This document shows positions 8,401-17,500 of a stretch of DNA of 64,000 nt, one piece after another (position 1 is the stretch's first letter; each line of letters opens with the position of its first letter). Under the pieces are notes generated by a model. It worked only from the letters and a program-made list of their open reading frames with translations, did not search any database and was not told the origin of the DNA. The translations under genes were made by a program, and so were the position numbers. The stretch spans positions 90,396-154,395 of the forward strand of contig CACIGI010000001.1 of the NCBI GenBank assembly GCA_902586125.1, written 5' to 3'. The DNA comes from an uncultured Pelagibacteraceae bacterium. Lineage in GTDB: Bacteria > Pseudomonadota > Alphaproteobacteria > Pelagibacterales > Pelagibacteraceae.

Positions 8401-9962
8401 TATTTAATTTTATTTAATATAAGATCTTTAGTTTCTTTAACACCAAAAAAACTTATAAAAAAACCAATTCGAGGGCCATTTTCGACACCAAATACAACTT
8501 CATAAATTAATTTAAACCAGTCTCTCAAATTTTCTGAATACCCATTTTCTTTTCCTGTTGAATAAATTAAAGTTTGAATTTCCTCAGGAGACATCTTGTC
8601 ATTACATTTATCTAAGGTTGATATTAGAGCCTCTAGTGCTTTTTTTTCTATTTGATCAGGTGTTTTATATTTTTTTTTGGCTTTTATTACATCGTTAAAA
8701 TATTTAATAGCATAACCAATTAGATTATCAAAAATGGGGTGATCTTTTTCAGAAATATTTTCCTTATATTTTTTTACGAACTTCCATAATAATTCTTTGT
8801 TTTCGGCATTACTTGTTTCCACAAGATTTAATAACATAGAAAATGACATGATCATTTTTTCTTTAGGAACACTACCATTATGAACATGCCATACTGGATT
8901 CATCAGCAATTGAAGCTCGTCTTGAGTTTTAGCCTTTTCAATAAATTCCAAATATTCATCGACCGCTTTTGGAACTATCTCATTATAAAGTTTTTTGGCT
9001 CTTTTTGGATTTTGATACATATATAATGATAAACTTTCTGGTGAAGCGTACTCCAACCATTGCTCGATTGTTAATCCATTCCCTTTTGATTTAGAAATCT
9101 TTTCCCCTTTCTCATCCAAAAAGAGTTCATAAGCAAAACCAGATGGGTTTTTTTTTCCAATTAGTTTGATAATTTTAGTAGATAATATTGCACTTTCTAT
9201 CAGATCTTTTCCGTACATTTCAAAGTCAACATCTAGCGCATACCATCTCATTGCCCAATCTACTTTCCACTGAAGTTTACAATGACCATCTAATATGCTC
9301 GATACTAAATCTTTACCTTTATTATCAAATACAATTTTAGACTTAGAATTATCAATTTCTTTAACTGGAATTTCTAAAACACGTCCTGTTTCTGGACAAA
9401 TAGGCAGAAATGGACAATAAGTTTTTTGACGTTCTTTTCCTAAAGTAGGCATAATGATATTCATTATTCCATCATAATTATCTAAAATAATTTGAAGTGT
9501 TGGGTTAAAAAAACCCGATTTATATAATTGAGTAGAGCTTTTAAAATTATATTTAAAATTAAAATTATTTAAAAACTTTTTTAATTTCTCATTATTATGT
9601 TCACCAAAACTATTATATTTTTCAAAAGGATCTGGTACGTCTGTCAAAGGTTTATGAAGGTTTTTTTCTAACAATTCTTTATTGGGCACATTGTCTGGTA
9701 CTTTTCTAAGACCATCCATGTCATCAGAAAAAGTGATAATTTCTGTTGGAAGATCAGTTAATTGTTTTAACGCATTAACCATCATAGAGGTTCTAGCAAC
9801 TTCTCCAAATGTTCCTATGTGAGGAAGTCCACTTGGGCCATATCCAGTCTGTAGTGTAATTTTACCTTTTTTTTCTAAAAAAGATTTCCTTTCTCTAAGC
9901 ATTTTTTTTGCTTCAACGATTGGCCAAGAGCTTGTTTTTTCTAAGTTTTCTTTTTTTATCAT
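8400..9962 (-). CDS. lysK: Lysine--tRNA ligase, class I
   Basis: A 520-residue class I lysyl-tRNA synthetase, the archaeal-type enzyme used by many alphaproteobacteria instead of class II LysS. The HIGH-type motif is GPSGLPHIG (42-50) and the KMSKS-type motif is KISKSKG (288-294). Between them lie CPFLPICPETGR, typical of the family, and the helical anticodon-binding part follows. It is divergent from trkH across an 86-base spacer. The terminal base overlaps pyrD, so the two are probably co-transcribed. Confidence 0.96.
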   Translation of the reverse strand: MIKKENLEKTSSWPIVEAKKMLRERKSFLEKKGKITLQTGYGPSGLPHIGTFGEVARTSMMVNALKQLTDLPTEIITFSDDMDGLRKVPDNVPNKELLEKNLHKPLTDVPDPFEKYNSFGEHNNEKLKKFLNNFNFKYNFKSSTQLYKSGFFNPTLQIILDNYDGIMNIIMPTLGKERQKTYCPFLPICPETGRVLEIPVKEIDNSKSKIVFDNKGKDLVSSILDGHCKLQWKVDWAMRWYALDVDFEMYGKDLIESAILSTKIIKLIGKKNPSGFAYELFLDEKGEKISKSKGNGLTIEQWLEYASPESLSLYMYQNPKRAKKLYNEIVPKAVDEYLEFIEKAKTQDELQLLMNPVWHVHNGSVPKEKMIMSFSMLLNLVETSNAENKELLWKFVKKYKENISEKDHPIFDNLIGYAIKYFNDVIKAKKKYKTPDQIEKKALEALISTLDKCNDKMSPEEIQTLIYSTGKENGYSENLRDWFKLIYEVVFGVENGPRIGFFISFFGVKETKDLILNKIK

Positions 9963-10048
9963 GAATAATTCAACAAAATCTTAATTAGCGAACTACTTAA
10001 TTCTTATAGAGTTGAAATTTATTTACCATAAAATAATGTTCTTTCAAA

Positions 10049-11488
10049 ATGTCTAATTATAAAACAGTTTTTTTCACTCTTGGAATTCTTCAAATAATTC
10101 TTGGTATTTTTATGCTTGTTCCAATAATTGTACAATTTATTTATGGTCAAATAGATTCTTCTTTTTTTGGTGCAGCAATTGTTACAATCATTTTTGGAAC
10201 CTTATTTTTTCTCTCCAATCTAGATCATGAAAAAAAACTTAATTTGCAACAAGCATTCCTTCTAACTGCATTAGCATGGTTAAGTATTGCTATATTTGGT
10301 TCATTACCTTTTATGTTCTCTGATTTAGAATTTTCTGTCACAAATGCCTTTTTTGAAAGTATGTCAGGTATTACAACAACTGGTTCAACAATCATATCAA
10401 ATTTAGAAAATATGCCTAAAGGGATATTATTTTGGAGAGCAATACTTCAATGGTTGGGGGGTATTGGTGTCATAGTGATGGCGATTACATTAATGCCCAT
10501 AATGAATGTTGGGGGAATGCAATTATTTAAAATTTCAAACAATGACTCATCTGAAAAAATTCTTCCAAAGTCTAAAGAGATTGCTCTAAGATTGATTTAT
10601 ATTTACTCTGGATTAACAGCGCTATGTGCAATCACTTACAATATTTTTGGAATGAATATTTTTGATAGTATTACACATTCGATGACAACTATAGCAACTG
10701 GTGGATTCTCTAACTATAATCAATCCATTGGTTTTTTTAATAGCTTAGCGATAGAAACTACAGCTATGGTATTTATTATTTTAGGAAGTGTACCATTTAT
10801 CGTGTACATTAAATTTTTGAATGGCAATAGGTCTATTTTTACATCAGATTCTCAAATCAAAACTTTTATTAAGATAATATTTATATCAATTTTCATTTTA
10901 TCGATTTATCTTACTTTAAACAATTCAAGTTCATTTGATTTAAGATCAATTTTCTTTAACGTTATTTCTATTCTAACTGGAACCGGTTATGTTAATGCCC
11001 AATTTGACAATTGGGGTAGCTTTCCTCTAGTATTATTTTTAGCTTTGATGTTCATAGGTGGCTGTGCTGGTTCAACAACATGTGGCATAAAAATATTTCG
11101 TTTTCAAATTCTTTATTCATTTATAATTAATCAACTAAAAAAAATTATTTACCCTAAAGGTGTTTTTGTGTTGAAATACGATAAAAATCCAATTGATGAT
11201 AAATTCATAGCGTCAATCATCTCTTTTATTTACATGTACTTAATAATATTTTTTTTATTATCTGCGTTATTATCTTTAAATGGACTTGATTTTATAACCG
11301 CAATTTCAGGTGCTGCGACCTCTATTTCAAATGTTGGTCCAGGTTTGGGATCAATAATTGGACCTAATGGAAATTTCTCCTCATTACCAGATTTTTCCAA
11401 ATGGATTTTAACAATCGGTATGATCTTAGGCAGACTGGAGCTATTTGCTATATTAGTGTTATTTTTACCTTCATTCTGGAGAAATTAA
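10049..11488 (+). CDS. trkH: TrkH family potassium uptake protein
   Basis: A 479-residue membrane protein made of four M1-P-M2 repeats. The four selectivity-filter loops are recognisable: SGITTTGSTI, TIATGGFSNY, ILTGTGYVNAQF and AATSISNVGPGLG. TrkH/KtrB proteins form the potassium-conducting subunit and are normally gated by a peripheral TrkA/KtrA NAD-binding protein. No such partner is encoded here. The next gene starts three bases after its stop. Sodium coupling or selectivity cannot be deduced. Confidence 0.93.
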   Translation: MSNYKTVFFTLGILQIILGIFMLVPIIVQFIYGQIDSSFFGAAIVTIIFGTLFFLSNLDHEKKLNLQQAFLLTALAWLSIAIFGSLPFMFSDLEFSVTNAFFESMSGITTTGSTIISNLENMPKGILFWRAILQWLGGIGVIVMAITLMPIMNVGGMQLFKISNNDSSEKILPKSKEIALRLIYIYSGLTALCAITYNIFGMNIFDSITHSMTTIATGGFSNYNQSIGFFNSLAIETTAMVFIILGSVPFIVYIKFLNGNRSIFTSDSQIKTFIKIIFISIFILSIYLTLNNSSSFDLRSIFFNVISILTGTGYVNAQFDNWGSFPLVLFLALMFIGGCAGSTTCGIKIFRFQILYSFIINQLKKIIYPKGVFVLKYDKNPIDDKFIASIISFIYMYLIIFFLLSALLSLNGLDFITAISGAATSISNVGPGLGSIIGPNGNFSSLPDFSKWILTIGMILGRLELFAILVLFLPSFWRN

Positions 11489-11491
11489 AAA

Positions 11492-12868
11492 ATGTTAGAA
11501 ATCAAAAAACAATCCCTTTCAGAAACATTTTCAGTTTATTTCGATAAAAGAATGTTAAAAATACTATTGCTTGGTGCTATCTCTGGTTTTCCTTGGGTAT
11601 TGATAGGTAGTAGTTTAAGTTTATGGTTAAAGGAAGATGGATTAAGCAGATCTACAGTCGGTTGGGCTGGTCTTATATTTGCAGTTTATGCATTTAATTA
11701 TTTATGGGCTCCTCTAATCGATCGTATTCAAATACCATATCTGACAAGAAAAATTGGACATAGAAGAGGGTGGATTGTCCTAATGCAGATATTAATCTTA
11801 ACCTCATTATTTTTGTGGAGTCTAATTGATCCTTCAGAAAATTTAGCCCTTGTAGTATCAGTAGGTTTACTCATTGCAATTGCCTCAGCAACACAAGATA
11901 TTACTGTGGATGCTTTAAGGATTGAGCAAATTAGCGAAAGGGAGGGTAAATCAATGGCTGCGGGCGCAGCGATAGCTGTCGTTGGGTGGTGGAGCGGATA
12001 TAAATTAGGCGGAGTTTTATCATTGTTTTCCGCAGATTTTTTAGAAAATTTAGGTTTTCAAAATTATTGGCAACTAACTTTTTTAATTTTAGGAATTTTA
12101 ATAATTCTAATGAATATTGGATTGATGTTTGTAAATGAAACTGACTCGACTGAAAGACAAATTAATCAGAAAAAAAATGATCAACTAATTGCTGGTAAAT
12201 TCCAAAATTCAAATTTTCTTACTCAAACTATAACTTGGATAAGTGGAACAATTAGTGGACCTATAATAAGTTTTTTTAAAAAAAATGGCTTTCAAATTGC
12301 TTTGGGGATACTAGGATTTGTTTTTTTATTCAAAGTTGGAGAGGCTTTTTTAGGGCGTATGTCTATTATCTTTTATAAAGAAATTGGTTTTAGCAAATCA
12401 GATATTGCTATTTACTCAAAAACTTTAGGATGGATAACAACTGTCATCTTCACTCTGCTAGGTGGACTATTTGTAATAAGATCTGGTGTTTTAAAAGCAA
12501 TGTTTTTAGCAGGAATTTTAATGGCGAGCACAAATCTCTTGTTCAGTCTTTTAGCTTGGAGTGATAAATCTGAAATACTATTTGCAATTGCTGTAATCTT
12601 TGACGACATAGCAGCAGCTTTTGCCACTGTTGCATTTGTTGCATTCATATCATTGTTAGTTGATAGAACTTACACAGCAACTCAATATGCCCTATTAGCT
12701 TCAATAGGTACTGCTGGAAGAACTACATTAGCATCATCATCGGGCGCTCTAGTTGATTGGCTTAATGGAGACTGGGGGGTATTTTTTATCTTAACTGCTA
12801 TAATGGTAGTACCATCTTTAATTATATTATGGATAATAAGAAATAAGTTAAAGATTAATGAAAAATAA
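11492..12868 (+). CDS. ampG: AmpG-type MFS permease (muropeptide transporter candidate)
   Basis: A 458-residue major facilitator protein with about 12 membrane helices. It resembles the PAT/AmpG branch: LLLGAISGFPWVLIGSSLSLWLKEDG in the first helix, a WAPLIDR motif after helix 2, and RRGWIVLMQ in the loop. ASATQDITVDALRIEQ in helix 4 is the characteristic AmpG stretch. AmpG imports anhydromuropeptides from the periplasm for cell-wall recycling. The next gene, overlapping by 11 bases, encodes an NlpC/P60 peptidase without signal peptide, which fits cytoplasmic processing of the imported peptides. Confidence 0.87.
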   Translation: MLEIKKQSLSETFSVYFDKRMLKILLLGAISGFPWVLIGSSLSLWLKEDGLSRSTVGWAGLIFAVYAFNYLWAPLIDRIQIPYLTRKIGHRRGWIVLMQILILTSLFLWSLIDPSENLALVVSVGLLIAIASATQDITVDALRIEQISEREGKSMAAGAAIAVVGWWSGYKLGGVLSLFSADFLENLGFQNYWQLTFLILGILIILMNIGLMFVNETDSTERQINQKKNDQLIAGKFQNSNFLTQTITWISGTISGPIISFFKKNGFQIALGILGFVFLFKVGEAFLGRMSIIFYKEIGFSKSDIAIYSKTLGWITTVIFTLLGGLFVIRSGVLKAMFLAGILMASTNLLFSLLAWSDKSEILFAIAVIFDDIAAAFATVAFVAFISLLVDRTYTATQYALLASIGTAGRTTLASSSGALVDWLNGDWGVFFILTAIMVVPSLIILWIIRNKLKINEK

Positions 12869-13613
12869 TTTTTTTTATAATTTTTCACTTGGAAATATAA
12901 ATGCGAAACCTTCTAATAACTCTGAAACTTTATCGCAAATCTTGTATGGTGAAAAATTTAAGGTATTAAAAAATAAAAAAAAATGGGTTAAGATTAAAAC
13001 TAATTTTGACAATTATATTGGTTATATTAAAAAAAATTATTTTTACAAAAATTTTAAGCCAACTTTTAAGATAAAAAAAACAAAATCTAGAATATTTATT
13101 AAAAAAGAAAATAAGTTTTTGCCAACAAAAAATTATCTTTACTTTGCATCTGGTATATCGGTTTTAAACAAAAATAAAGGGCTAATTGAGTTTAAAAAGG
13201 ACAGATGGATAAAAAAAAGTGATATTGTTAAAATTGACCACCTTGAATTAGATTATTTAAAAATAATGAAATTATTTAAAAGTAGCAAATATCTATGGGG
13301 TGGAAAAACATCTGATGGTATTGATTGCTCTGCTTTGATCCAAATTTATTTTTATTATAACAGAATATTTTTTCCAAGAGATACAAAAGATCAAATAAAG
13401 TTTTGTAAAAGAAAAAAAGGTAAAAATTTAAGAAAAGGAGATATAATATTTTGGAAAGGACATGTCGGTATATGTCTAAGTAAGGCTAAATTTATTCATG
13501 CTTATGGACCAAAAAAAAAGGTGGTAGTAATGCCAACTAAACAAACAATTCAATTAATTGATAAAACTGCAAATCTAAAAGTTAAAAAAGTAAGTAATAT
13601 TGGTAATTATTAA
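12858..13613 (+). CDS. NlpC/P60 family peptidase with SH3-like N-terminal region
   Basis: 251 residues. Residues 1-125 hold two SH3-like segments (SETLSQILYGEKFKVL with KKWVKI; a second around 90-125). The NlpC/P60 domain follows with catalytic C157 (GIDCSALIQ), H202 (GHVGICLS) and H214 (HAYG). Family members cut gamma-D-Glu-diaminopimelate bonds in peptidoglycan peptides. No signal peptide is visible, so it is probably cytoplasmic, and the 11-base overlap with ampG suggests muropeptide recycling. It is lysine- and asparagine-rich like its neighbours. Its stop overlaps the convergent tyrC stop (TTAA). Confidence 0.88.
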   Translation: MKNNFFYNFSLGNINAKPSNNSETLSQILYGEKFKVLKNKKKWVKIKTNFDNYIGYIKKNYFYKNFKPTFKIKKTKSRIFIKKENKFLPTKNYLYFASGISVLNKNKGLIEFKKDRWIKKSDIVKIDHLELDYLKIMKLFKSSKYLWGGKTSDGIDCSALIQIYFYYNRIFFPRDTKDQIKFCKRKKGKNLRKGDIIFWKGHVGICLSKAKFIHAYGPKKKVVVMPTKQTIQLIDKTANLKVKKVSNIGNY

Positions 13614-14506
13614 TCTCTACCAAAGTCAGGTTTATTTACATCCTGTTTTAATCTGATTATTTTAGATCTAACTTTTTTTGTTTGGATTAATTTTTTAAGA
13701 ATTGATTTATTATTTTTTGAATTAATGTCTGTCTTAAAAGATCTTAAATTTTTGATAAATATATCAATTGCTCTCGAAACATTTTTTCTATTATCAAAAA
13801 AAATGTCTCTCCACATAATTTCATTCGATGCAGCGATTCTTGAAAAATCTCTTAATCCACCTGCACTATACTTTATTAAGTCATATTTTTGCTTTTTCTC
13901 AAAATCCTGAGCTGATTTAACCAAATTGTAAGCTATTAAATGTGGTAAATGGCTTGTAATTGAAAATATTTTATCATGTCTTTCCGCATTCATGATTGCA
14001 GTTTTTGAACCCATTTTTTTCCAAAAAGAGTTTAAAAATTTTAAATGTTTCATATTTATTTTCTTATTTTTAATCAATACACACCACTTATTTTCAAACA
14101 GATTTTCTTTACCATGCTCAGGCCCACTTACTTCTGATCCAGCTATAGGATGACTTTGAATCCAGGATATTTTTTTTTTTAAATTCCTTTTAATTATTTC
14201 TGAAGACTCTATTTTTGACGAACCAACATCAGTAATAATTTGTTTTGAATTAAAATTATTGTTTAATCGTAATATCATCTTTTTGTATTCACTCATTGGC
14301 GTACAAAAAATAATTAGATTTGATTTTGCAACTACCTCTTGTAGTTTATTTACGAGAGTTCCTGGTAACTTTATTCTTTTAATCTTTGATATATTTTTTT
14401 TAGATTTTTCAAAAATAAAAATTTTTTTTGCTAATTTTTTTTTTGCAATTCTTTTTACTAACGAAGATCCTAACAAGCCACAGCCGATGATGAGCACATT
14501 TTTCAT
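13610..14506 (-). CDS. tyrC: Prephenate/arogenate dehydrogenase
   Basis: 298 residues with an N-terminal Rossmann motif GCGLLGSSL (8-16), FCTPMSEY, TDVGSSK, the active-site stretch SHPIAGSEVSGPEHG and ITSHLPHLIAYNLV, all typical of the TyrA/TyrC dehydrogenase domain. It catalyses the oxidative decarboxylation of prephenate or arogenate toward tyrosine. There is no chorismate mutase or ACT domain. The start shares one base with the stop of hisC, whose product can transaminate aromatic keto acids, so the pair may form a tyrosine branch unit. Substrate preference is not determinable by eye. Confidence 0.92.
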   Translation of the reverse strand: MKNVLIIGCGLLGSSLVKRIAKKKLAKKIFIFEKSKKNISKIKRIKLPGTLVNKLQEVVAKSNLIIFCTPMSEYKKMILRLNNNFNSKQIITDVGSSKIESSEIIKRNLKKKISWIQSHPIAGSEVSGPEHGKENLFENKWCVLIKNKKINMKHLKFLNSFWKKMGSKTAIMNAERHDKIFSITSHLPHLIAYNLVKSAQDFEKKQKYDLIKYSAGGLRDFSRIAASNEIMWRDIFFDNRKNVSRAIDIFIKNLRSFKTDINSKNNKSILKKLIQTKKVRSKIIRLKQDVNKPDFGRD

Positions 14507-15579
14507 TAATTAAATATTCCTTTTACTGCTCGCATAAATTTTAAATTATCTGTTTTTGATCCAATAGTTAATCGTAACATATTTTTTATATTGTAGCCAT
14601 TTTCTGTTGATCTTAAGATAATTCCTTTCATCTTTAATTTTTCATAAAAATATTTCGCTTTAAACTTACATTTCTCAAAATTTAATAATAAAAAATTGGC
14701 CGATATATTATTTGAATCAATTCCATATTGGTTAAGAAAATTTTTCAATTTTTTTGCATAAATAATATTATGTTTAACTGAGCGAGTTATAAACTTAGTA
14801 TCCTTAAGAGACTCAATGGCAGCTTTTTGTGCTACCTCATTAACATTAAAAGGTGGCTTAATAACATTCAGTTCTTTAATAATTTTTTTTGAACCATATC
14901 CCCACCCTACTCTTAGAGAGGATAAACCGTATATTTTAGAAAATGTTCTTAAGATAAAGACATTTTGTTTATTTTTGAATAATTTTAATCCACTTTTATA
15001 ATCATTATTTTTCATATATTCTGCATATGCATCATCCACCACTAGCAGAATATTTTTTCTCAACTTTTTTCTAAGTTCTAAAAGCTCAAAACTTGTTAGG
15101 TATGTTCCAGTTGGATTATTAGGATTTGCTAAAAAAACAATTTTTGTTTTTTTTGAAACATTTTTAATAATTTCAGGAATTGATACTTTGAAATTATTTT
15201 CTTTAGCAAAAATAACTTTTGCACCAACTATTTTAGCATATATCCTATACATTAAAAAACTATACTGAGGAAGAATAACTTCATCCTTAGGATTCAAAAA
15301 TAATTGACATAGCATTTGAATAACCTCATCAGATCCAGCACCACATATAATCTTATCTTCATTACATTTAAACTTTTTAGATATTTGTCTTCTTAAGGCA
15401 TTGGACTTGCCATCTGGATACCTAAAAAAACTTAAATTTTTATTAGACAAAATCTTTTTAGCCTTTGAGCTGACACCTAAGGCTGACTCATTCGCAGATA
15501 GCTTTACAACTTGATGAAACCTCTTAAGACTGGATTTACCAGGCTCATAGGTTTCAATATTAAATCTCTTAAATCTCAT
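14506..15579 (-). CDS. hisC: Histidinol-phosphate / aromatic aminotransferase
   Basis: A fold-type I PLP aminotransferase of about 357 residues. LSANESALG, RYPDGKSNALR, GAGSDEVIQML, FLANPNNPTGTY, VVDDAYAEY, the Schiff-base lysine in LRTFSKIYGLSSLRVGWG and MLRLTIG are all HisC signatures. HisC makes L-histidinol phosphate and in alphaproteobacteria often also serves Phe/Tyr synthesis; pairing with tyrC supports a dual role. The ATG at 15579 (MRFKRFN) is preferred over a TTG three codons upstream at 15588. It is divergent from metX over about 200 bases. Confidence 0.92.
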   Translation of the reverse strand: MRFKRFNIETYEPGKSSLKRFHQVVKLSANESALGVSSKAKKILSNKNLSFFRYPDGKSNALRRQISKKFKCNEDKIICGAGSDEVIQMLCQLFLNPKDEVILPQYSFLMYRIYAKIVGAKVIFAKENNFKVSIPEIIKNVSKKTKIVFLANPNNPTGTYLTSFELLELRKKLRKNILLVVDDAYAEYMKNNDYKSGLKLFKNKQNVFILRTFSKIYGLSSLRVGWGYGSKKIIKELNVIKPPFNVNEVAQKAAIESLKDTKFITRSVKHNIIYAKKLKNFLNQYGIDSNNISANFLLLNFEKCKFKAKYFYEKLKMKGIILRSTENGYNIKNMLRLTIGSKTDNLKFMRAVKGIFN

Positions 15580-15663
15580 GATAGCCAACTTTTATAAATT
15601 TTATGCTCTTTATAAATAAAAAAACATTTTTTTATATAGTTTAAGTGTAATTATTTTTAAAAA

Positions 15664-15692
15664 TTGACATACTAAATAACTTCTAGTACAAA
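15664..15692 (+). promoter_or_regulatory. Predicted sigma-70 promoter for the SAM-II leader and metXW
   Basis: A perfect TTGACA (15664-15669) is separated by 17 bases from TACAAA (15687-15692). The predicted start of transcription, near 15699, falls on the first bases of the SAM-II aptamer. The hexamers are seen; the start site is inferred. Confidence 0.75.
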
Positions 15693-15696
15693 ATTT

Positions 15697-15748
15697 ATGC
15701 GCTGATTTACCTGAATTGCGAGCGCTTTAAAAAAACCGCTAAAAAAGT
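15697..15748 (+). promoter_or_regulatory. SAM-II riboswitch upstream of metX
   Basis: The 52-base segment aligns without gaps to the marine metX SAM-II aptamer of known structure, as I remember that sequence. It has the helix-1 strands GCGCU (15699-15703) and AGCGC (15721-15725), GAUUUA directly after the first strand, AUUGCgAGCGC, and the conserved 3' block CGCUAAAAAAG. The usual GG at the 3' end reads AG here. SAM-II senses S-adenosylmethionine and lowers expression of methionine genes; the next gene is homoserine acetyltransferase. The aptamer ends about 34 bases before the ATG, farther than in standard SAM-II cases that sequester the ribosome site. Confidence 0.92.
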
Positions 15749-15755
15749 TTTTTTT
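15729..15755 (+). terminator. A/T hairpin with T tract after the SAM-II aptamer, possible expression platform
   Basis: AAAAAAAC (15729-15736) can pair with GTTTTTTT (15747-15754), leaving a 10-base loop and ending in T. It uses the 3' strand of the aptamer, so it would compete with the pseudoknot. It is weak because it is almost all A-U. Calling it a terminator or switch element is inference. Confidence 0.3.
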
Positions 15756-15782
15756 CTCACAATTCAAATTTCAGCTTTAATT

Positions 15783-16907
15783 ATGAATATAAAACAAAAT
15801 ATAAAAACGTTGATTGTTGAAAAACCACTCAAATTGGATTGCGGTCAGACTATTAATAATTTTCCTTTAGCGTATGAAACTTATGGCTCACTCAATAATG
15901 AAAAAGATAATGCAATTTTAGTATTTCATGCTTTAACAGGTGATCAATTTGTAACAGGTATAAATCCAGTGACCAAAAAGGATGGTTGGTGGTCTTATGC
16001 GGTAGGCTCTGGCAAGTCGATAGATACAGATAAATATTTTGTAATCTGTGCAAATGTAATAGGCGGATGTATGGGATCTTTTGGGCCTAGCCATGAAAAT
16101 CCCAAGACAAAAAAAATTTATGGAACAGATTTTCCAGTTATCACAATTAATGACATGGTGAACGCACAAATTAATTTGTTGGATTTTTTTGGAATAAAAA
16201 AACTTTTTTCAGTTGTAGGTGGTTCGATGGGTGGAATGCAAGTCCTACAATTTATTAGTAATTATCCTGATAAAGCCAAAACAGCAGTACCAATTGCTTG
16301 TACTTCAAGCCATTCTGCACAAAATATTGCTTTTAATGAACTTGGCAGACAAGCCATTGCGGCAGATCATAATTGGTCTAATGGAGATTATGATTCAAAA
16401 AATATTGTTCCCGATAAAGGATTAGCTGTAGCTAGAATGGCTGCACATATTACTTATCTCTCAAAAAAAGGACTTCAAGAAAAATTTGGTAGAAAACTTC
16501 AAGAAAGAGATGATTTAAAATTTGGTTTTGATGCTGACTTTCAAATTGAAAGTTATCTTAGATACCAAGGTTCGGTATTTGTAGATCGGTTCGATGCAAA
16601 TAGCTATTTATATATTACTAGGGCAATGGATTATTTTGATTTAGTAAAACAATTTAATGGGAATTTATCTGATGCTTTTAAAAATACTAAAGCGAAATTT
16701 TTTATAATATCTTTTACCTCGGATTGGCTTTATCCAACACAAGAAAATAAAGACATTGTAATTGCCTTAAACGCAGTTGGTGCAAATGTAGGTTTCGTTG
16801 AAATTGAGTCTGATAAAGGCCACGATTCTTTTTTGCTTAATGTTCCCGATTTCTTAAAAGCTCTAAAAAATTTTTTAGATAAATCTTATGCAGAAAAACA
16901 TTCATGA
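15783..16907 (+). CDS. metX: Homoserine O-acetyltransferase
   Basis: A 374-residue alpha/beta-hydrolase acyltransferase that commits homoserine to methionine synthesis. NVIGGCMGSFGPS, the nucleophile elbow GGSMGG (S148), the acid near TSDWLYP and H347 in DKGHDSFL give the full triad. It is the first gene after a SAM-II riboswitch, so it is expected to be repressed when S-adenosylmethionine is plentiful. The last four bases overlap metW (ATGA). No Shine-Dalgarno-like sequence is visible before its ATG. Acetyl versus succinyl specificity is taken from the family and not proven here. Confidence 0.95.
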   Translation: MNIKQNIKTLIVEKPLKLDCGQTINNFPLAYETYGSLNNEKDNAILVFHALTGDQFVTGINPVTKKDGWWSYAVGSGKSIDTDKYFVICANVIGGCMGSFGPSHENPKTKKIYGTDFPVITINDMVNAQINLLDFFGIKKLFSVVGGSMGGMQVLQFISNYPDKAKTAVPIACTSSHSAQNIAFNELGRQAIAADHNWSNGDYDSKNIVPDKGLAVARMAAHITYLSKKGLQEKFGRKLQERDDLKFGFDADFQIESYLRYQGSVFVDRFDANSYLYITRAMDYFDLVKQFNGNLSDAFKNTKAKFFIISFTSDWLYPTQENKDIVIALNAVGANVGFVEIESDKGHDSFLLNVPDFLKALKNFLDKSYAEKHS

Positions 16908-17500
16908 AACCAGAATATAAAATTATTTCAAATTTAATCGAGAAAAATGCAAAGGTTCTTGATGTAGGATGTGATGATGGAACTTTGATGGAATTTTTAA
17001 AGACAAATAAAAATTCTAATATCAGAGGAATTGAGATTTCAAAAGAAAAAGTGCAAATTTGTATTTCTAAAGGACTGACTGTTATTGAGGGGAATGCAGA
17101 ATTTGATTTAAAGCAATTTCCAAATGACTCTTTTGATTATGTTGTTCTTGGACAAACTTTACAAGCTTTTATAAATCCTGAGGCTGTAATTAAAGAGCTT
17201 TTACGGGTTGGTAACAAAGCTATAGTGACTATTCCAAATTTTGGGCATTGGAAAGTTAGATTAAATTTATTATTTAAAGGAACAATGCCAATTACAAACT
17301 CTTTACCTCATGATTGGTATAACACACCAAACATTCATATGTGCACGATAAGAGATTTTGTCAGATTTTCTAAGATTATTAACTTTAAAATTTTTAAATC
17401 TTTAGCATTAATTAATGAAAATGTTTCTGATATTAATAACTCAAATCTTATTTTTAAAAATTTATTTGGAGAACTTGGTATATTTTTAATAGAAAAATAA
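16904..17500 (+). CDS. metW: Methionine biosynthesis protein MetW
   Basis: A 198-residue class I methyltransferase-fold protein. The SAM-site motif is VLDVGCDDG (18-26), followed by GIEISKEKVQICISKGL and YVVLGQTLQA, then the MetW-typical stretch PNFGHWKVRLNLLFKGTMP and LPHDWYNTPNIHMCT. MetW is required with MetX in alphaproteobacteria, apparently to activate the acetyltransferase; no methyl acceptor is established. The ATGA overlap with metX is the standard arrangement. The gloB start follows its stop directly. Confidence 0.94.
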   Translation: MKPEYKIISNLIEKNAKVLDVGCDDGTLMEFLKTNKNSNIRGIEISKEKVQICISKGLTVIEGNAEFDLKQFPNDSFDYVVLGQTLQAFINPEAVIKELLRVGNKAIVTIPNFGHWKVRLNLLFKGTMPITNSLPHDWYNTPNIHMCTIRDFVRFSKIINFKIFKSLALINENVSDINNSNLIFKNLFGELGIFLIEK

